Of a stretch of DNA of 64,000 nucleotides, positions 1-9,183 are shown piece by piece. Under the pieces are notes generated by a model, which had not been told where the DNA came from, did no database searches, and saw only the letters and a program-made list of their open reading frames with translations. A program made the translations under genes and the position numbers. The stretch lies in the NCBI GenBank assembly GCA_910578175.1, contig CAJTPF010000011.1:10560-74559 (forward strand). Direction: 5' to 3'. The first letter of the stretch is position 1; each line of letters begins with the position of its first letter. Source of the stretch: an uncultured Lachnospiraceae bacterium (GTDB lineage Bacteria; Bacillota; Clostridia; Lachnospirales; Lachnospiraceae).

Positions 1-1281
1 ATGCCTGGTGACCGCATCGGAAATCGGAATCTCCAGCAGCGTTGCTCCTATTTTGTTCACCATGGTGACCGCATTTTCATAGGTCCGTCCCGTAGTTCCG
101 AATCCCGGCATGGTAACCGCCAAGATTTCCTTCCTGTCTTTTCCCAACAGGTCAAAAGCCCTGGCAGTGACCAGCAATGCCAGTGTGGAATCCAGTCCGC
201 CGGATATCCCCACCACTGCCGTTGCGGCTTTGGTATGCTCCAGTCTTTTTTTCAGTCCCATGGACTGCAGCATCAGTATCTCATCACAGCGTTCTTCTCT
301 CTTCAGCCTGTCCTTCGGTACAAAAGGCATATTATCCACATACCGTTCCAACCGGTATCCACCGGTCTCACCGGCTTCTCCGCCCATGGAAAAAGTTACC
401 GTAGTATAGTCATCTCTGTGACTGCTCTGATAGGTGGTCATTTTCCGTCTTTCGTTTTTAATCCGTTCCAGGTCGATATCGGCACGAAGGGTTTCGTTGC
501 GGAACCTCTTGGATTCCGCCAGTACCGCTCCGTTTTCCGCTATGATATTATGGGCGGAAAATACCAGATCCGTAGAAGATTCCCCTTCTCCCGCATCCGC
601 ATAGATATAGGCGCAAACCAGTCTTGCCGACTGTCCTGCGGCCAGATCTCTCCGGTAATCCGCTTTTCCGGTCACTTCGTCGCTGGCAGACAGGTTTGCG
701 ATCACCGTTGCACCGGCCATGGCGTGAGATATACTGGGCGGATTGGGAATCCACAGGTCTTCACAGATTTCCGCAGCCAACGTAAAATCCGGCTGTTCCT
801 TCCTGCGGAATAACAGGTTCGTTCCCATGGGAACCGGATAACCGTCAATTTCCACGGTAATGGTCTTTCCGAATCCCGGTGTAAAATGTCTTGCCTCATA
901 AAATTCCGAATAATTCGGCAGATATTTTTTTGGAACCAGACCGAGTATCCTGCCCTTATACAATACAGCCGCCACGTTATAAAGTTTCCCGTTCTGTTCA
1001 TACGGAAATCCAAGCAATATCAGCATCTCATATTCCCCTGCGTAAGCAGCAGTCTTAATAACCTCTTCTCTGGCAGCTTCCAGCATTGCCGACTGCCAGA
1101 ATAAATCGCTGCAGGTATATCCTGTCACACATAATTCCGGCAATACCAGCAATCTTACGCCTGCCCGGTATGCCTCTTCTATTTTCTCCCGAATCACGGT
1201 ACCGTTATATTCCACATCCGCTACCTTTATCTTTGGTGTCGCCGCGGATACTTTTACAAATCCATAATCTGTATTCTGCAC
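1..1281 (-). CDS. nadE: Glutamine-dependent NAD(+) synthase, 3' end cut by the window edge
   Basis: Makes NAD from deamido-NAD, ATP and glutamine-derived ammonia in the cytoplasm. The visible part has the N-terminal nitrilase-type glutaminase domain (VLPELCVTGYTC with the catalytic Glu; AEICEDLWIP with the catalytic Cys) followed by the start of the synthetase domain with the ATP-binding SGGLDST loop and TMPGFGTTGRTYENA. The rest of the synthetase domain lies left of base 1. Start choice: the GTG at 1281 has GGCAGGG about ten bases upstream and gives the usual short lead into GFVKVSAATP. In-frame ATGs at 1344/1347 would be almost leaderless relative to the promoter at 1357-1385. Divergent from malic enzyme. 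Confidence 0.93.
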   Translation of the reverse strand, partial: MQNTDYGFVKVSAATPKIKVADVEYNGTVIREKIEEAYRAGVRLLVLPELCVTGYTCSDLFWQSAMLEAAREEVIKTAAYAGEYEMLILLGFPYEQNGKLYNVAAVLYKGRILGLVPKKYLPNYSEFYEARHFTPGFGKTITVEIDGYPVPMGTNLLFRRKEQPDFTLAAEICEDLWIPNPPSISHAMAGATVIANLSASDEVTGKADYRRDLAAGQSARLVCAYIYADAGEGESSTDLVFSAHNIIAENGAVLAESKRFRNETLRADIDLERIKNERRKMTTYQSSHRDDYTTVTFSMGGEAGETGGYRLERYVDNMPFVPKDRLKREERCDEILMLQSMGLKKRLEHTKAATAVVGISGGLDSTLALLVTARAFDLLGKDRKEILAVTMPGFGTTGRTYENAVTMVNKIGATLLEIPISDAVTRH

Positions 1282-1356
1282 TGTACTTTTACCCTGCCTT
1301 TCCCATCGCTTCTGAAACCCCGTGCATATCGCAGGTGTTTCCATCATCTATATGTA

Positions 1357-1385
1357 AGTATAAACGGATTTCAGAATTTTATCAA
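1357..1385 (-). promoter_or_regulatory. Sigma-A type promoter for nadE
   Basis: On the minus strand TTGATA (1385-1380), a 17-base spacer and TATACT (1362-1357). It would start transcription close to 1350, which favours the GTG start of nadE at 1281. Confidence 0.6.
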
Positions 1386-1438
1386 CTGTTACTGTCCGGC
1401 TGCGCCAGGGCAAAAGAGTAAATTAATGTTCATTCCCC

Positions 1439-1467
1439 TTGCTATGCCCTTTTCAGTGTGATATTAT
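1439..1467 (+). promoter_or_regulatory. Sigma-A type promoter for the malic enzyme operon
   Basis: TTGCTA at 1439-1444, a 17-base spacer and TATTAT at 1462-1467, about 70 bases before the malic enzyme start. Confidence 0.55.
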
Positions 1468-1484
1468 AAACTGTAATGGGCATA

Positions 1485-1508
1485 CAGACGTTTTCCCGAA
1501 AACGCCTG
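1485..1508 (+). promoter_or_regulatory. Short hairpin in the malic enzyme leader
   Basis: CGTTTTC-CC-GAAAACG forms a compact inverted repeat, with flanking CAG/CTG that can extend it across one mismatch. It sits just after the predicted transcription start. There is no U-tract, so it is not a terminator; it could be an operator or an mRNA 5' stabiliser. Confidence 0.4.
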
Positions 1509-1536
1509 TATCAACATAGAGTTTAGAAAGGTATGA

Positions 1537-2721
1537 GTGAATATTATGACGACAAACGAAAAAGCTCTGGCCCTCCATGAAGAATGGAAGGGAAAGCTTA
1601 CCACCGAATCCAAATGTACCATCCGTTCCAGGGAAGACCTGGCTCTTGCATATACCCCGGGCGTTGCAGAACCATGTAAGGTAATCGCCGGAAACCGGGA
1701 AGCCGCATATACATATACGATCAAACAGAACACCATTGCCGTAGTCTCCGACGGAAGTGCGGTCCTTGGTCTGGGTAATATCGGTCCCTATGCCGCCATG
1801 CCCGTAATGGAAGGAAAAGCCGTATTATTTAAATCTTTCGGCGATGTCAACGCATTTCCAATCTGTCTGGATACCCAGGACACGGAAGAAATCATCCGGA
1901 CATGCGTCAATATCGCTCCGGCATTCGGCGGAATCAATCTGGAAGATATTTCCGCACCGAGATGTTTTGAAATCGAATCCCGGTTAAAAGAACTTCTGGA
2001 TATTCCGGTATTCCATGACGACCAGCATGGTACTGCCATCGTGGTACTGGCAGGACTGATCAACGCCTTAAAAATCACCGGCAAAACACCGGAAGGATGC
2101 CGCGTTGTGGTAAACGGTGCAGGAAGCGCGGGAATCGCCATTTCCAAACTGTTAATCTCATACGGATTTAAAAATCTTACCCTCTGTGATATCAACGGTA
2201 TCCTCTGTGAAAACTCACCGAATCTGAACTGGATGCAGAAATCCATGCTGGAGATCACCAATCCCGAAAAACGCACGGGTTCCTTAAAGGATGCCCTGAC
2301 AGGCGCCGATGTCTTTGTCGGCGTATCCGCACCGAATATCGTTACACCGGAAATGGTAAAATCCATGAACCGGGATTCCGTTTTATTTGCCATGGCGAAT
2401 CCGGTTCCGGAAATCATGCCGGATACTGCAAAATCCGCCGGCGCCAGAATCGTAGGTACCGGCCGCTCCGATTTCCCGAACCAGGTAAACAATGTCATCG
2501 CATTTCCTGGAATCTTTAAAGGCGCATTGGAAGGCCGTGCCGCCCAGATTACGGAAGAAATGAAACTGGCTGCTGCTCTGGCCATTGCAAACGCTGTTCC
2601 GGAAGATAAACTCTGTGATGACTTTATTCTGCCGGAAGCCTTTGACCCTAATGTAAAAGATGCCGTATGCAAAGCGGTCATGGATAATATAAAACCGGAT
2701 GGCAGAAATATTAAGGCTTAA
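1537..2721 (+). CDS. NAD(P)-dependent malic enzyme
   Basis: Oxidative decarboxylation of malate to pyruvate and CO2, cytoplasmic. 394 residues, the length of the short bacterial malic enzymes. N-terminal catalytic signature SREDLALAYTPGVAEPC, metal/substrate region with FHDDQHGTAIV around residue 160, and a Rossmann dinucleotide site VVNGAGSAGIAI around residue 190. The GTG at 1537 is five bases after AAAGG; the ATG at 1546 is the alternative start. First gene of an apparent operon: its 3' end overlaps the next gene by 23 bases. Whether it prefers NAD or NADP cannot be read reliably from the sequence. Confidence 0.93.
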   Translation: MNIMTTNEKALALHEEWKGKLTTESKCTIRSREDLALAYTPGVAEPCKVIAGNREAAYTYTIKQNTIAVVSDGSAVLGLGNIGPYAAMPVMEGKAVLFKSFGDVNAFPICLDTQDTEEIIRTCVNIAPAFGGINLEDISAPRCFEIESRLKELLDIPVFHDDQHGTAIVVLAGLINALKITGKTPEGCRVVVNGAGSAGIAISKLLISYGFKNLTLCDINGILCENSPNLNWMQKSMLEITNPEKRTGSLKDALTGADVFVGVSAPNIVTPEMVKSMNRDSVLFAMANPVPEIMPDTAKSAGARIVGTGRSDFPNQVNNVIAFPGIFKGALEGRAAQITEEMKLAAALAIANAVPEDKLCDDFILPEAFDPNVKDAVCKAVMDNIKPDGRNIKA

Positions 2722-3631
2722 CGCCTATTTACGAAAACGGTTCGGAATCAAGGTTTACAAACTGGCATTAAACGGCGGTATGAGCTGTCCGAACCGAGAC
2801 GGAACGCTGGGAACCGGCGGTTGTATTTTCTGCAGTGAAGGAGGCTCGGGTGATTTTGCAGCCTCCTTTCTTTTGCCTGTACCGGAGCAGATTCAACAGG
2901 CAAAACAACTCATATCCGCCAAGATCCGGAATCAGCCGGCCGGCTATATTGCCTATTTTCAGGCATATACCAATACTTATGCCCCGCCAGACTATTTACG
3001 GAAGATTTTTTATGAAGCCATCGCCCCGCCGGATATCGTTGCCCTGTCCGTGGCCACCCGTCCCGACTGTATCGGTCCCGAAGTACTGGAATTATTGCAA
3101 GAACTGAATACCGTTAAACCCGTATTTATGGAACTGGGCCTTCAGACCATTCATCCGGAAACTGCCCGCTTGATCCGGCGGGGATATGATCTGAAAGTAT
3201 TTGAAGAGAGTGTCGGAAAACTGCATGACATATCGGTGGAAACGGTGGTTCATTTAATCCTTGGACTGCCCGGCGAAACCCCGGAAGATATGAGGGCTTC
3301 CGTCCGTTACATCAGCAGACTTCCGGTATCCGGCGTAAAACTCCAGCTTTTGCATATACTAAAACATACGGAACTGGGGATTCTCTATGAAGACCACCCG
3401 GAAAAATTACCGATTTTGTCTTTAGAAGAATATACCCGGATTCTCGGGGACTGTATCGAACACCTGCGGCCGGATATCGTAGTCCACCGTCTCACCGGGG
3501 ACGGTCCCAGATCGCAGCTGCTGGCGCCCATGTGGTCCGCTGATAAAAAACGGGTTCTCAATTATATCAACCGTTATTTTAACGAACATAATATCATTCA
3601 AGGGAGGAAATACACAGATCATGGCGATTGA
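2699..3631 (+). CDS. TIGR01212-family (YhcC-like) radical SAM protein
   Basis: 310 residues with the family start: KVYKLALNGGMSCPNRDGT, then GGCIFCSEGGSGDFA. The three cysteines binding the 4Fe-4S cluster are in this long CX(n)GCxFC arrangement rather than the standard CxxxCxxC. A later TRPDC motif and LGLQT follow, as in Elp3-like radical SAM enzymes. The biological substrate of this family is unknown to me. Starts inside the malic enzyme gene and overlaps DUF4364 by 11 bases, so the three are probably translationally coupled. Confidence 0.88.
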   Translation: MAEILRLNAYLRKRFGIKVYKLALNGGMSCPNRDGTLGTGGCIFCSEGGSGDFAASFLLPVPEQIQQAKQLISAKIRNQPAGYIAYFQAYTNTYAPPDYLRKIFYEAIAPPDIVALSVATRPDCIGPEVLELLQELNTVKPVFMELGLQTIHPETARLIRRGYDLKVFEESVGKLHDISVETVVHLILGLPGETPEDMRASVRYISRLPVSGVKLQLLHILKHTELGILYEDHPEKLPILSLEEYTRILGDCIEHLRPDIVVHRLTGDGPRSQLLAPMWSADKKRVLNYINRYFNEHNIIQGRKYTDHGD

Positions 3632-4139
3632 ATCCACAACTTTATACAAGTTAATCATCCTTTATATGCTGAATAAAGTGAATTTTCCTTTGACAAATTC
3701 ACAGATTTCCGAGTTTTTTTTAGAAAAAAACTATACCTCCTATTTTACATTGCAGCAGGTCATCACCGAACTGGTGGATTCTCATCTGATCAGTATCGAA
3801 ACGGTCCGCAATTCTTCTTATTACCATATTACCTCGGAAGGCAGCGAAACGTTAGGCTTTTTCGGCAACAAGATCCCGGGGGCCATTGTGGATGATATGG
3901 ATATCTATTTGATGGAAAATAAATACGAACTGAGAAATGAAGTGGGAACCATTGCGGATTATTACAAATCCACAACTTCCGATTATATCGTACACTGTCA
4001 GGTAAAAGAAGGGCGCAGTACGCTGATTGAAATTAATGTGTCGGTACCTACAAAAGAAGAGGCATCCTCCATGTGTGCCAAATGGAAGGATGCCAGTCAG
4101 GAAATATATGCTTTTATTATGAAATCATTGATGAAATAA
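3621..4139 (+). CDS. DUF4364 family protein
   Basis: 172 residues. The N-terminal 70 residues (STTLYKLIILYMLNK ... ISEFFLEKNYTSYFTLQQVI) look like a winged-helix DNA-binding fold of the kind seen in PadR/MarR-type regulators, and the family is largely clostridial. The C-terminal half is a mixed alpha/beta region of unknown role. GGGAGG lies about 14 bases before the ATG, inside the end of the upstream gene. Converges with engB, overlapping it tail to tail by 23 bases with no terminator between them. A transcription-regulator role is an inference. Confidence 0.85.
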   Translation: MAIESTTLYKLIILYMLNKVNFPLTNSQISEFFLEKNYTSYFTLQQVITELVDSHLISIETVRNSSYYHITSEGSETLGFFGNKIPGAIVDDMDIYLMENKYELRNEVGTIADYYKSTTSDYIVHCQVKEGRSTLIEINVSVPTKEEASSMCAKWKDASQEIYAFIMKSLMK

Positions 4140-4701
4140 GTTCCAGTATTTCGTCCCTGCCCTGTTTCGTCGTTGCGGAAAAAGGAATTACCGTTGTATC
4201 CGGAAGTACGTTCAGACCGTTCTTCAGCATCTTAATGTGCTTTTGTATCTGACTTCTGTTAATCTTATCCAGCTTTGTAGCTATGATGACAGGTTTATAA
4301 CCGTTATAATTGATCCACTCGTACATATTGCGGTCGTTGGCGGACGGTTCATGTCTGATATCGATCAGCAGCAGCACCGCTTTCAATTGTCGGGAAGTCT
4401 GAAGATATTTTTCGATCATCACTCCCCATTTCTCCTGGGTTTCCCTGGATACCTTTGCATATCCGTATCCCGGCAGATCCACAAAGTATAATTCCTTATT
4501 TACATTATAAAAATTAATCGTCTGTGTCTTTCCCGGCGCGGAGGAAGTTCTTGCAAGAGCTTTCCGGTTCAGCAGCCCGTTGATCAATGAAGATTTTCCC
4601 ACATTGGATTTACCGGCAAAGGCAATCTCCGGCAATTGATTGTCAGGCAGTACGCTCGTTATTCCGCATACGGTTTCCAGTTCTGCATTTTTTATTTTCA
4701 T
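4117..4701 (-). CDS. engB: Ribosome biogenesis GTP-binding protein EngB (YsxC/YihA)
   Basis: 194-residue GTPase needed for 50S subunit assembly in Bacillus. Visible motifs: G1 GKSNVGKSSL, the G2/switch region with SAPGKTQTINFY, G3 DLPGYGYAKVS and G4 ATKLDK. Length is normal for the family. It lies directly downstream of lon, the same order as in Bacillus. Its own SD is 17 bases from the ATG; a five-codon ORF (4698-4715) with a well-placed AAAGG ends on the engB start codon (ATGA overlap), which may couple its translation. Confidence 0.95.
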   Translation of the reverse strand: MKIKNAELETVCGITSVLPDNQLPEIAFAGKSNVGKSSLINGLLNRKALARTSSAPGKTQTINFYNVNKELYFVDLPGYGYAKVSRETQEKWGVMIEKYLQTSRQLKAVLLLIDIRHEPSANDRNMYEWINYNGYKPVIIATKLDKINRSQIQKHIKMLKNGLNVLPDTTVIPFSATTKQGRDEILELISSMIS

Positions 4702-4715
4702 TTATATTCACACAT
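4698..4715 (-). other. Five-codon mini-ORF overlapping the engB start
   Basis: Reads ATG TGT GAA TAT AAA TGA just after lon. AAAGG lies four to five bases ahead of it, and its TGA shares bases with the engB ATG. It could deliver ribosomes to engB, which lacks a well-spaced SD. Confidence 0.35.
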
Positions 4716-4725
4716 TTTTCCTTTC

Positions 4726-7083
4726 TCATTCTATGATGGTATGTTCCAGTATCTCTTTCATAGAGTTCACAAACACGATCTCGATCCCCTGTTTGATCTC
4801 TTCCTCGATTTCATCCACATCCGGTTCATTATCTTCCGGTACCAGCACTTTTTTAATGCCGAATAATCTGGCCGCCAGAATCTTTTCCTTTAAACCGCCG
4901 ATAGGCAGTACGTTTCCCCGAAGGGTTACTTCTCCGGTCATGGCCACATCGGAACTGACCTTTTTCCCGGTTATGGCACTGAACAACGCTGTGGCCATGG
5001 TCACTCCCGCCGAAGGTCCGTCCTTCGGAACGGCTCCCTCCGGAACATGCAGATGAAAGTCATTTTCCGTAAATGTCTTCTTATCGATTCCGTGCTCCGG
5101 CGCTATCATCCTCACATAACTGTAAGCGATATTGGCAGATTCCTTCATCACGTCTCCCAGTTTTCCAGTTAATTTCAGCTTTCCGGTTCCCGGCATCATA
5201 TTTACTTCGATTTCCAGTGTATCGCCTCCGACACTAGTCCATGCCAGTCCACGGACAATACCTGTCATATCTTTCTTTTTCTTCTTCTCATCTTTATATT
5301 TAGGATTTCCCAGCAATTCCGTCAGATTTTTATCCGTTACCCTTAACTCTTCAAAGTTACCCTCCAGTATACCGATCGCCGCCTTTCTGCACAGCTTGCC
5401 GATGAGACGCTCCAGTTCTCTTACGCCGGCTTCTCTGGTATATTTGGTAATGATGGAATTCAGTGCTTTATTGGTAATATTTAATTGTTTTCTGTCCAGG
5501 CCGTTTTCCAGACGTTGCTTTTTGACCAGATAATCTTTGGCAATATGTTCTTTCTCATTGGATGTATAACTGCTGACCAGAATGATTTCCATACGGTCGC
5601 GCAGAGGTTTCGGAATACCGGAAATATCGTTGGCGGTTGCCATAAAGAACACCTCGGATAAATCCACCGGCATTTCCAGATAGCGGTCCACAAACCTGGA
5701 ATTCTGCTCGCCGTCCAATACCTCCAGCAATGCGGATGACGGGTCTCCTTTATAATCTTTGCCCAGTTTGTCAATCTCGTCAAATACGATCAGCGGATTG
5801 CTGACACCTGCATTTATCAACGCTTCCGCAATTCTCCCGGGTTTTGCGCCGATATATGTCCTCCTGTGTCCGCGGATTTCGGATTCATCGCTGACGCCGC
5901 CCAGACAGATTCTGACATACTGTTTATTCATGGCATCCGCTACCGATCTGGCAATGGAGGTTTTACCGGTTCCCGGCGGCCCTACCAGACAAAGAACCGG
6001 GCTTCTGTAATTGTCCGTTTTTCCTTTGGTAAATATCCGGACTGCCAGAAATTCTATGATACGTTCCTTTATCTTCGTCAGACCATAGTGTGCGGAATTT
6101 AAAACCTCTTCCGCTTTCTTCAGATCCAGATTGTCCCGGGATACTTTATTCCAGGGCAGCGATACGATGGTTTCCACATAATTTTGGATCACATTGGCCT
6201 CCGAAGACTGCGGGGACATACGTTTCAGTTTTTTTAATTCTTTGTATAACTTTTCTTTAACATAGTCCTGTGCATCCAGCTGGTCCACCTGACTCCTTAA
6301 TTCATTTGCAAATTCATCTTCTCCTTCATCCCCCAGTTCTTCCCTGATCAGCCGCAACTGTTCCCGCAGCACATAATCTTTCTGATTTTTCTCCACCCTT
6401 CCTTTGACTTTCTTTCGAAAATCGTTTGCAACCGCACAGATCTCAATTTCATTGCTAAGAAGGACAGCTATCTCATCCAGCAGCTCATCCACATTATCCA
6501 TTTCGAAAAGTTCCTGTCGTTTTTCGTTGGATATGGACAGAATGTTCGCCAGCTTCCAGATGTCCCTGTATAAATTAGGGCTCTTCATTATTTTAGAGGT
6601 ATATTCATTGGGAATCTTCCCGTTTATCTTTGAAAAAACATCAAACTTTTCCCGGATCACCTCTAATTTTGCCTGATACATGGGTACCGCCCATATCTCA
6701 TCCGCAAGCTCCTCCGGTTCCGGCTCTATCACCAGACGCAGATAATTTAACTCCTCCGCCTGATAATCACCGTATATCTTTGCCCGTTGCTGTCCCTCGA
6801 TCATGATACGGTAATTATTATCCCCTGTTTTGATGGCCTGTTTGATCAGTGCAATGGTTCCGTGCCGGTACAGATTTCTTGTTTTTCTTCCGTCTGCCGA
6901 ATCCTGTTCCAGTACAGCCAGCAGGATTCTCTTATCCTCTGCCATGGCATTTTTAAACGCCTCATAGGATTCATTATCTATAATATCGATATGTGCCAGA
7001 ACACCCGGTAATATCGTTCTGTTTTTCGTCACGATTGCCGGTATATCCAGCAATTGAATTTCAGTCTCCTCTGATTTTTTCAT
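4726..7083 (-). CDS. lon: ATP-dependent Lon protease
   Basis: 785-residue hexameric cytoplasmic AAA+ protease that degrades misfolded and regulatory proteins. N-terminal LON substrate-binding domain (IQLLDIPAIVTKNRTILPG), central AAA+ module with Walker A GPPGTGKT near residue 366, and C-terminal Ser-Lys protease domain with PKDGPSAG (Ser near 690) and GGLKEK (Lys near 731). The ATG at 7083 follows GGAGGAGAC directly; an in-frame extension to 7140 has no SD and crosses the upstream terminator. Separated from clpX by a terminator-like hairpin, so it probably has its own promoter. Confidence 0.96.
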   Translation of the reverse strand: MKKSEETEIQLLDIPAIVTKNRTILPGVLAHIDIIDNESYEAFKNAMAEDKRILLAVLEQDSADGRKTRNLYRHGTIALIKQAIKTGDNNYRIMIEGQQRAKIYGDYQAEELNYLRLVIEPEPEELADEIWAVPMYQAKLEVIREKFDVFSKINGKIPNEYTSKIMKSPNLYRDIWKLANILSISNEKRQELFEMDNVDELLDEIAVLLSNEIEICAVANDFRKKVKGRVEKNQKDYVLREQLRLIREELGDEGEDEFANELRSQVDQLDAQDYVKEKLYKELKKLKRMSPQSSEANVIQNYVETIVSLPWNKVSRDNLDLKKAEEVLNSAHYGLTKIKERIIEFLAVRIFTKGKTDNYRSPVLCLVGPPGTGKTSIARSVADAMNKQYVRICLGGVSDESEIRGHRRTYIGAKPGRIAEALINAGVSNPLIVFDEIDKLGKDYKGDPSSALLEVLDGEQNSRFVDRYLEMPVDLSEVFFMATANDISGIPKPLRDRMEIILVSSYTSNEKEHIAKDYLVKKQRLENGLDRKQLNITNKALNSIITKYTREAGVRELERLIGKLCRKAAIGILEGNFEELRVTDKNLTELLGNPKYKDEKKKKKDMTGIVRGLAWTSVGGDTLEIEVNMMPGTGKLKLTGKLGDVMKESANIAYSYVRMIAPEHGIDKKTFTENDFHLHVPEGAVPKDGPSAGVTMATALFSAITGKKVSSDVAMTGEVTLRGNVLPIGGLKEKILAARLFGIKKVLVPEDNEPDVDEIEEEIKQGIEIVFVNSMKEILEHTIIE

Positions 7084-7119
7084 AGTCTCCTCCACTCTGC
7101 CAAAACAATATAAATCTAA

Positions 7120-7152
7120 AATTGGATTGCGGCATAACACTGCAATCCAATT
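7120..7152 (-). terminator. Hairpin between clpX and lon
   Basis: Perfect 11-bp inverted repeat (AATTGGATTGC / GCAATCCAATT) with an 11-base loop, 29 bases after the clpX stop. The minus-strand tail is TTTTAGATTTATATTG. The plus strand also has CTTTTT after the stem, so it could work in both directions. Confidence 0.6.
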
Positions 7153-7180
7153 CTTTTTAAGTTAAGACCGAATTATGGTT

Positions 7181-8464
7181 TCAGGCTCCAAATCTTTTCT
7201 TGGTACCTATTTTCTTTAATTCTTTTTCATTCAGCCGGATAATATCAGGTTCCGCATTTGACTCAATCACTTCTTTTGTTATTATACACTTATCAATCGT
7301 TTCGTCTGACGGAATCTTAAACATGATATCCATTAACGCTGATTCCATAATGGAACGCAATCCTCTGGCTCCGGTCTTTCGTTCAAAAGACTTTTCCGCG
7401 ATCAATTCCAGTGCTTCGTCCGTAAACGACAGGTCTACTCCGTCCAGCTCAAACATTTTCTTATACTGCTTAACCAATGCATTCTTCGGCTCTTTCAAAA
7501 TCCGGATCAGTGCTTTTTTATCCAGGGATTCCAGAGAAACCGTCATCGGAACTCTTCCGATAAACTCGGGTATCAGACCAAATTTTACCAGATCCTGGGG
7601 CATTACCTGTGGAAACAGTACGTCTATGGCTTCTTCCCTTCTGTCCGATATCTCTGCGTTAAAACCGATGGATTTCTTATCCATCCGGTTTTCAATGATC
7701 TTCTCCAGACCGTCAAAAGCCCCGCCGCATATAAACAGTATATTTGTGGTATCGATCGGTATCATTTCCTGATTCGGATGTTTTCTTCCTCCCTGTGGCG
7801 GAACGGAAGCCTGGGTTCCTTCCAATATCTTAAGAAGGGCCTGCTGTACACCTTCGCCGGAAACGTCTCTGGTAATAGACACATTTTCAGACTTTTTGGT
7901 TATTTTATCGATTTCGTCGATATAAATGATTCCATACTGTGCCTTTTCCACATTATAATCGGCTGCCTGAATCACTTTTAACAATATGTTTTCTACGTCT
8001 TCACCAACATATCCGGCCTCGGTAAGAGTTGTGGCATCTGCTATGGCAAATGGAACATTCAGTAATTTTGCCAGTGTCTGCGCCAAATAAGTCTTGCCGG
8101 AACCCGTCGGCCCAAGCATGAGTATATTACTTTTCTGAATCTCAACATCTAACTCTTTCCCTGACAATATCCTTTTATAATGGTTATAGACTGCTACGGA
8201 TAATACCTTTTTTGCCTCATCCTGTCCGATTACATATTCGTCCAGAAATTCTTTAATCTGTTCCGGCTTTAAAAGATTGATATCCAGATCACCGCCTCTG
8301 CTGATCTCTTCCTCGAATTCCTCATCGATGATATCTCCGCAAATGTCAATACATTCATCGCAGATATATACGCCATTAGGTCCGGCAATCAGTTTTCTAA
8401 CCTGGTTTTGAGACTTCCCGCAAAAGGAACATCTGCATGATTTCTCATCTATATTTCTTGCCAT
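7181..8464 (-). CDS. clpX: ATP-dependent Clp protease ATP-binding subunit ClpX
   Basis: 427-residue AAA+ unfoldase that feeds substrates to ClpP. N-terminal zinc-binding domain (CSFCGKSQNQV ... CDECIDIC), Walker A GPTGSGKT near residue 121, Walker B IIYIDEIDK, and C-terminal sensor-2 region KTGARGLRSI. Length and motifs are complete. Sits 61 bases downstream of its partner clpP on the same strand and is probably cotranscribed with it. Confidence 0.97.
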   Translation of the reverse strand: MARNIDEKSCRCSFCGKSQNQVRKLIAGPNGVYICDECIDICGDIIDEEFEEEISRGGDLDINLLKPEQIKEFLDEYVIGQDEAKKVLSVAVYNHYKRILSGKELDVEIQKSNILMLGPTGSGKTYLAQTLAKLLNVPFAIADATTLTEAGYVGEDVENILLKVIQAADYNVEKAQYGIIYIDEIDKITKKSENVSITRDVSGEGVQQALLKILEGTQASVPPQGGRKHPNQEMIPIDTTNILFICGGAFDGLEKIIENRMDKKSIGFNAEISDRREEAIDVLFPQVMPQDLVKFGLIPEFIGRVPMTVSLESLDKKALIRILKEPKNALVKQYKKMFELDGVDLSFTDEALELIAEKSFERKTGARGLRSIMESALMDIMFKIPSDETIDKCIITKEVIESNAEPDIIRLNEKELKKIGTKKRFGA

Positions 8465-8525
8465 ACAATAAACTTTGCCTTTCTCTATTTTCTAAAACGT
8501 CCCATTTCCGACAACGGGCATTATA

Positions 8526-9107
8526 CTAACGACTCTCTATCACTTTATCAATCAATCCGTATTCCGTTGCTTCGGCGGCCGTCATATAATTATCACGTTC
8601 CGTATCCGTCTCAATGACTTCCAGCGGCTTTCCCGTATTTTTTGCAAGAATCTCATTTAACTTCTTCCGTGTCTTTAAAATATGCTCTGCAGCGATCTGA
8701 ATCTCTGTCGCCTGCCCCTTTGCTCCGCCTAACGGCTGGTGAATCATGATTTCCGCATTTGGCAATGCAAATCGCTTACCTTTTGCTCCCCCGGACAACA
8801 GAAATGCTCCCATACTGGCTGCCATACCGATACAGATCGTAGATACATCGCACTTCACATAATTCATTGTATCATAAATGGCCATCCCTGCCGTTACGGA
8901 ACCTCCCGGACTATTTATATATAACTGAATATCCTTTGACGGGTCCTCCGATTCCAAAAATAACAACTGCGCAACTACCAGACTGGCTGTAGTCTCATTT
9001 ACCTCTTCCCCCAGAAAAATGATTCTATCCTTTAAAAGCCGTGAATAAATATCATACGACCTTTCACCTTTTCCTGTTTGTTCAACGACATAAGGCACTA
9101 AACTCAT
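8526..9107 (-). CDS. clpP: ATP-dependent Clp protease proteolytic subunit ClpP
   Basis: 193-residue serine protease forming the tetradecameric barrel of ClpXP. Catalytic Ser in GMAASMGAF near residue 98 and His in IMIHQPLGGAKGQ near residue 123; N-terminal MSLVPYVVEQTGKGER is typical of the family. GGAGGG lies eight bases before the ATG. Located between tig and clpX, the usual clostridial arrangement. Confidence 0.97.
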   Translation of the reverse strand: MSLVPYVVEQTGKGERSYDIYSRLLKDRIIFLGEEVNETTASLVVAQLLFLESEDPSKDIQLYINSPGGSVTAGMAIYDTMNYVKCDVSTICIGMAASMGAFLLSGGAKGKRFALPNAEIMIHQPLGGAKGQATEIQIAAEHILKTRKKLNEILAKNTGKPLEVIETDTERDNYMTAAEATEYGLIDKVIESR

Positions 9108-9183
9108 CTGAAAACCCTCCTACATATATATTTTCTTAATGGGCCCGCAATATGCGAACCCATTTTTTCCTTTTTTACCGGAA

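Noticed and set aside
1..813. Open plus-strand frame of 270 codons at the left edge
   Set aside because: It is antisense to nadE, whose minus-strand frame carries the family motifs.
1788..2681. Long minus-strand frame opposite malic enzyme
   Set aside because: Composition shadow of a gene whose plus-strand motifs are unmistakable.
9138..9164. Hairpin AATGGG...CCCATT between tig and clpP
   Set aside because: The U-tract is on the plus strand only, while both genes run on the minus strand, so it is not a terminator for them; interrupted stem.
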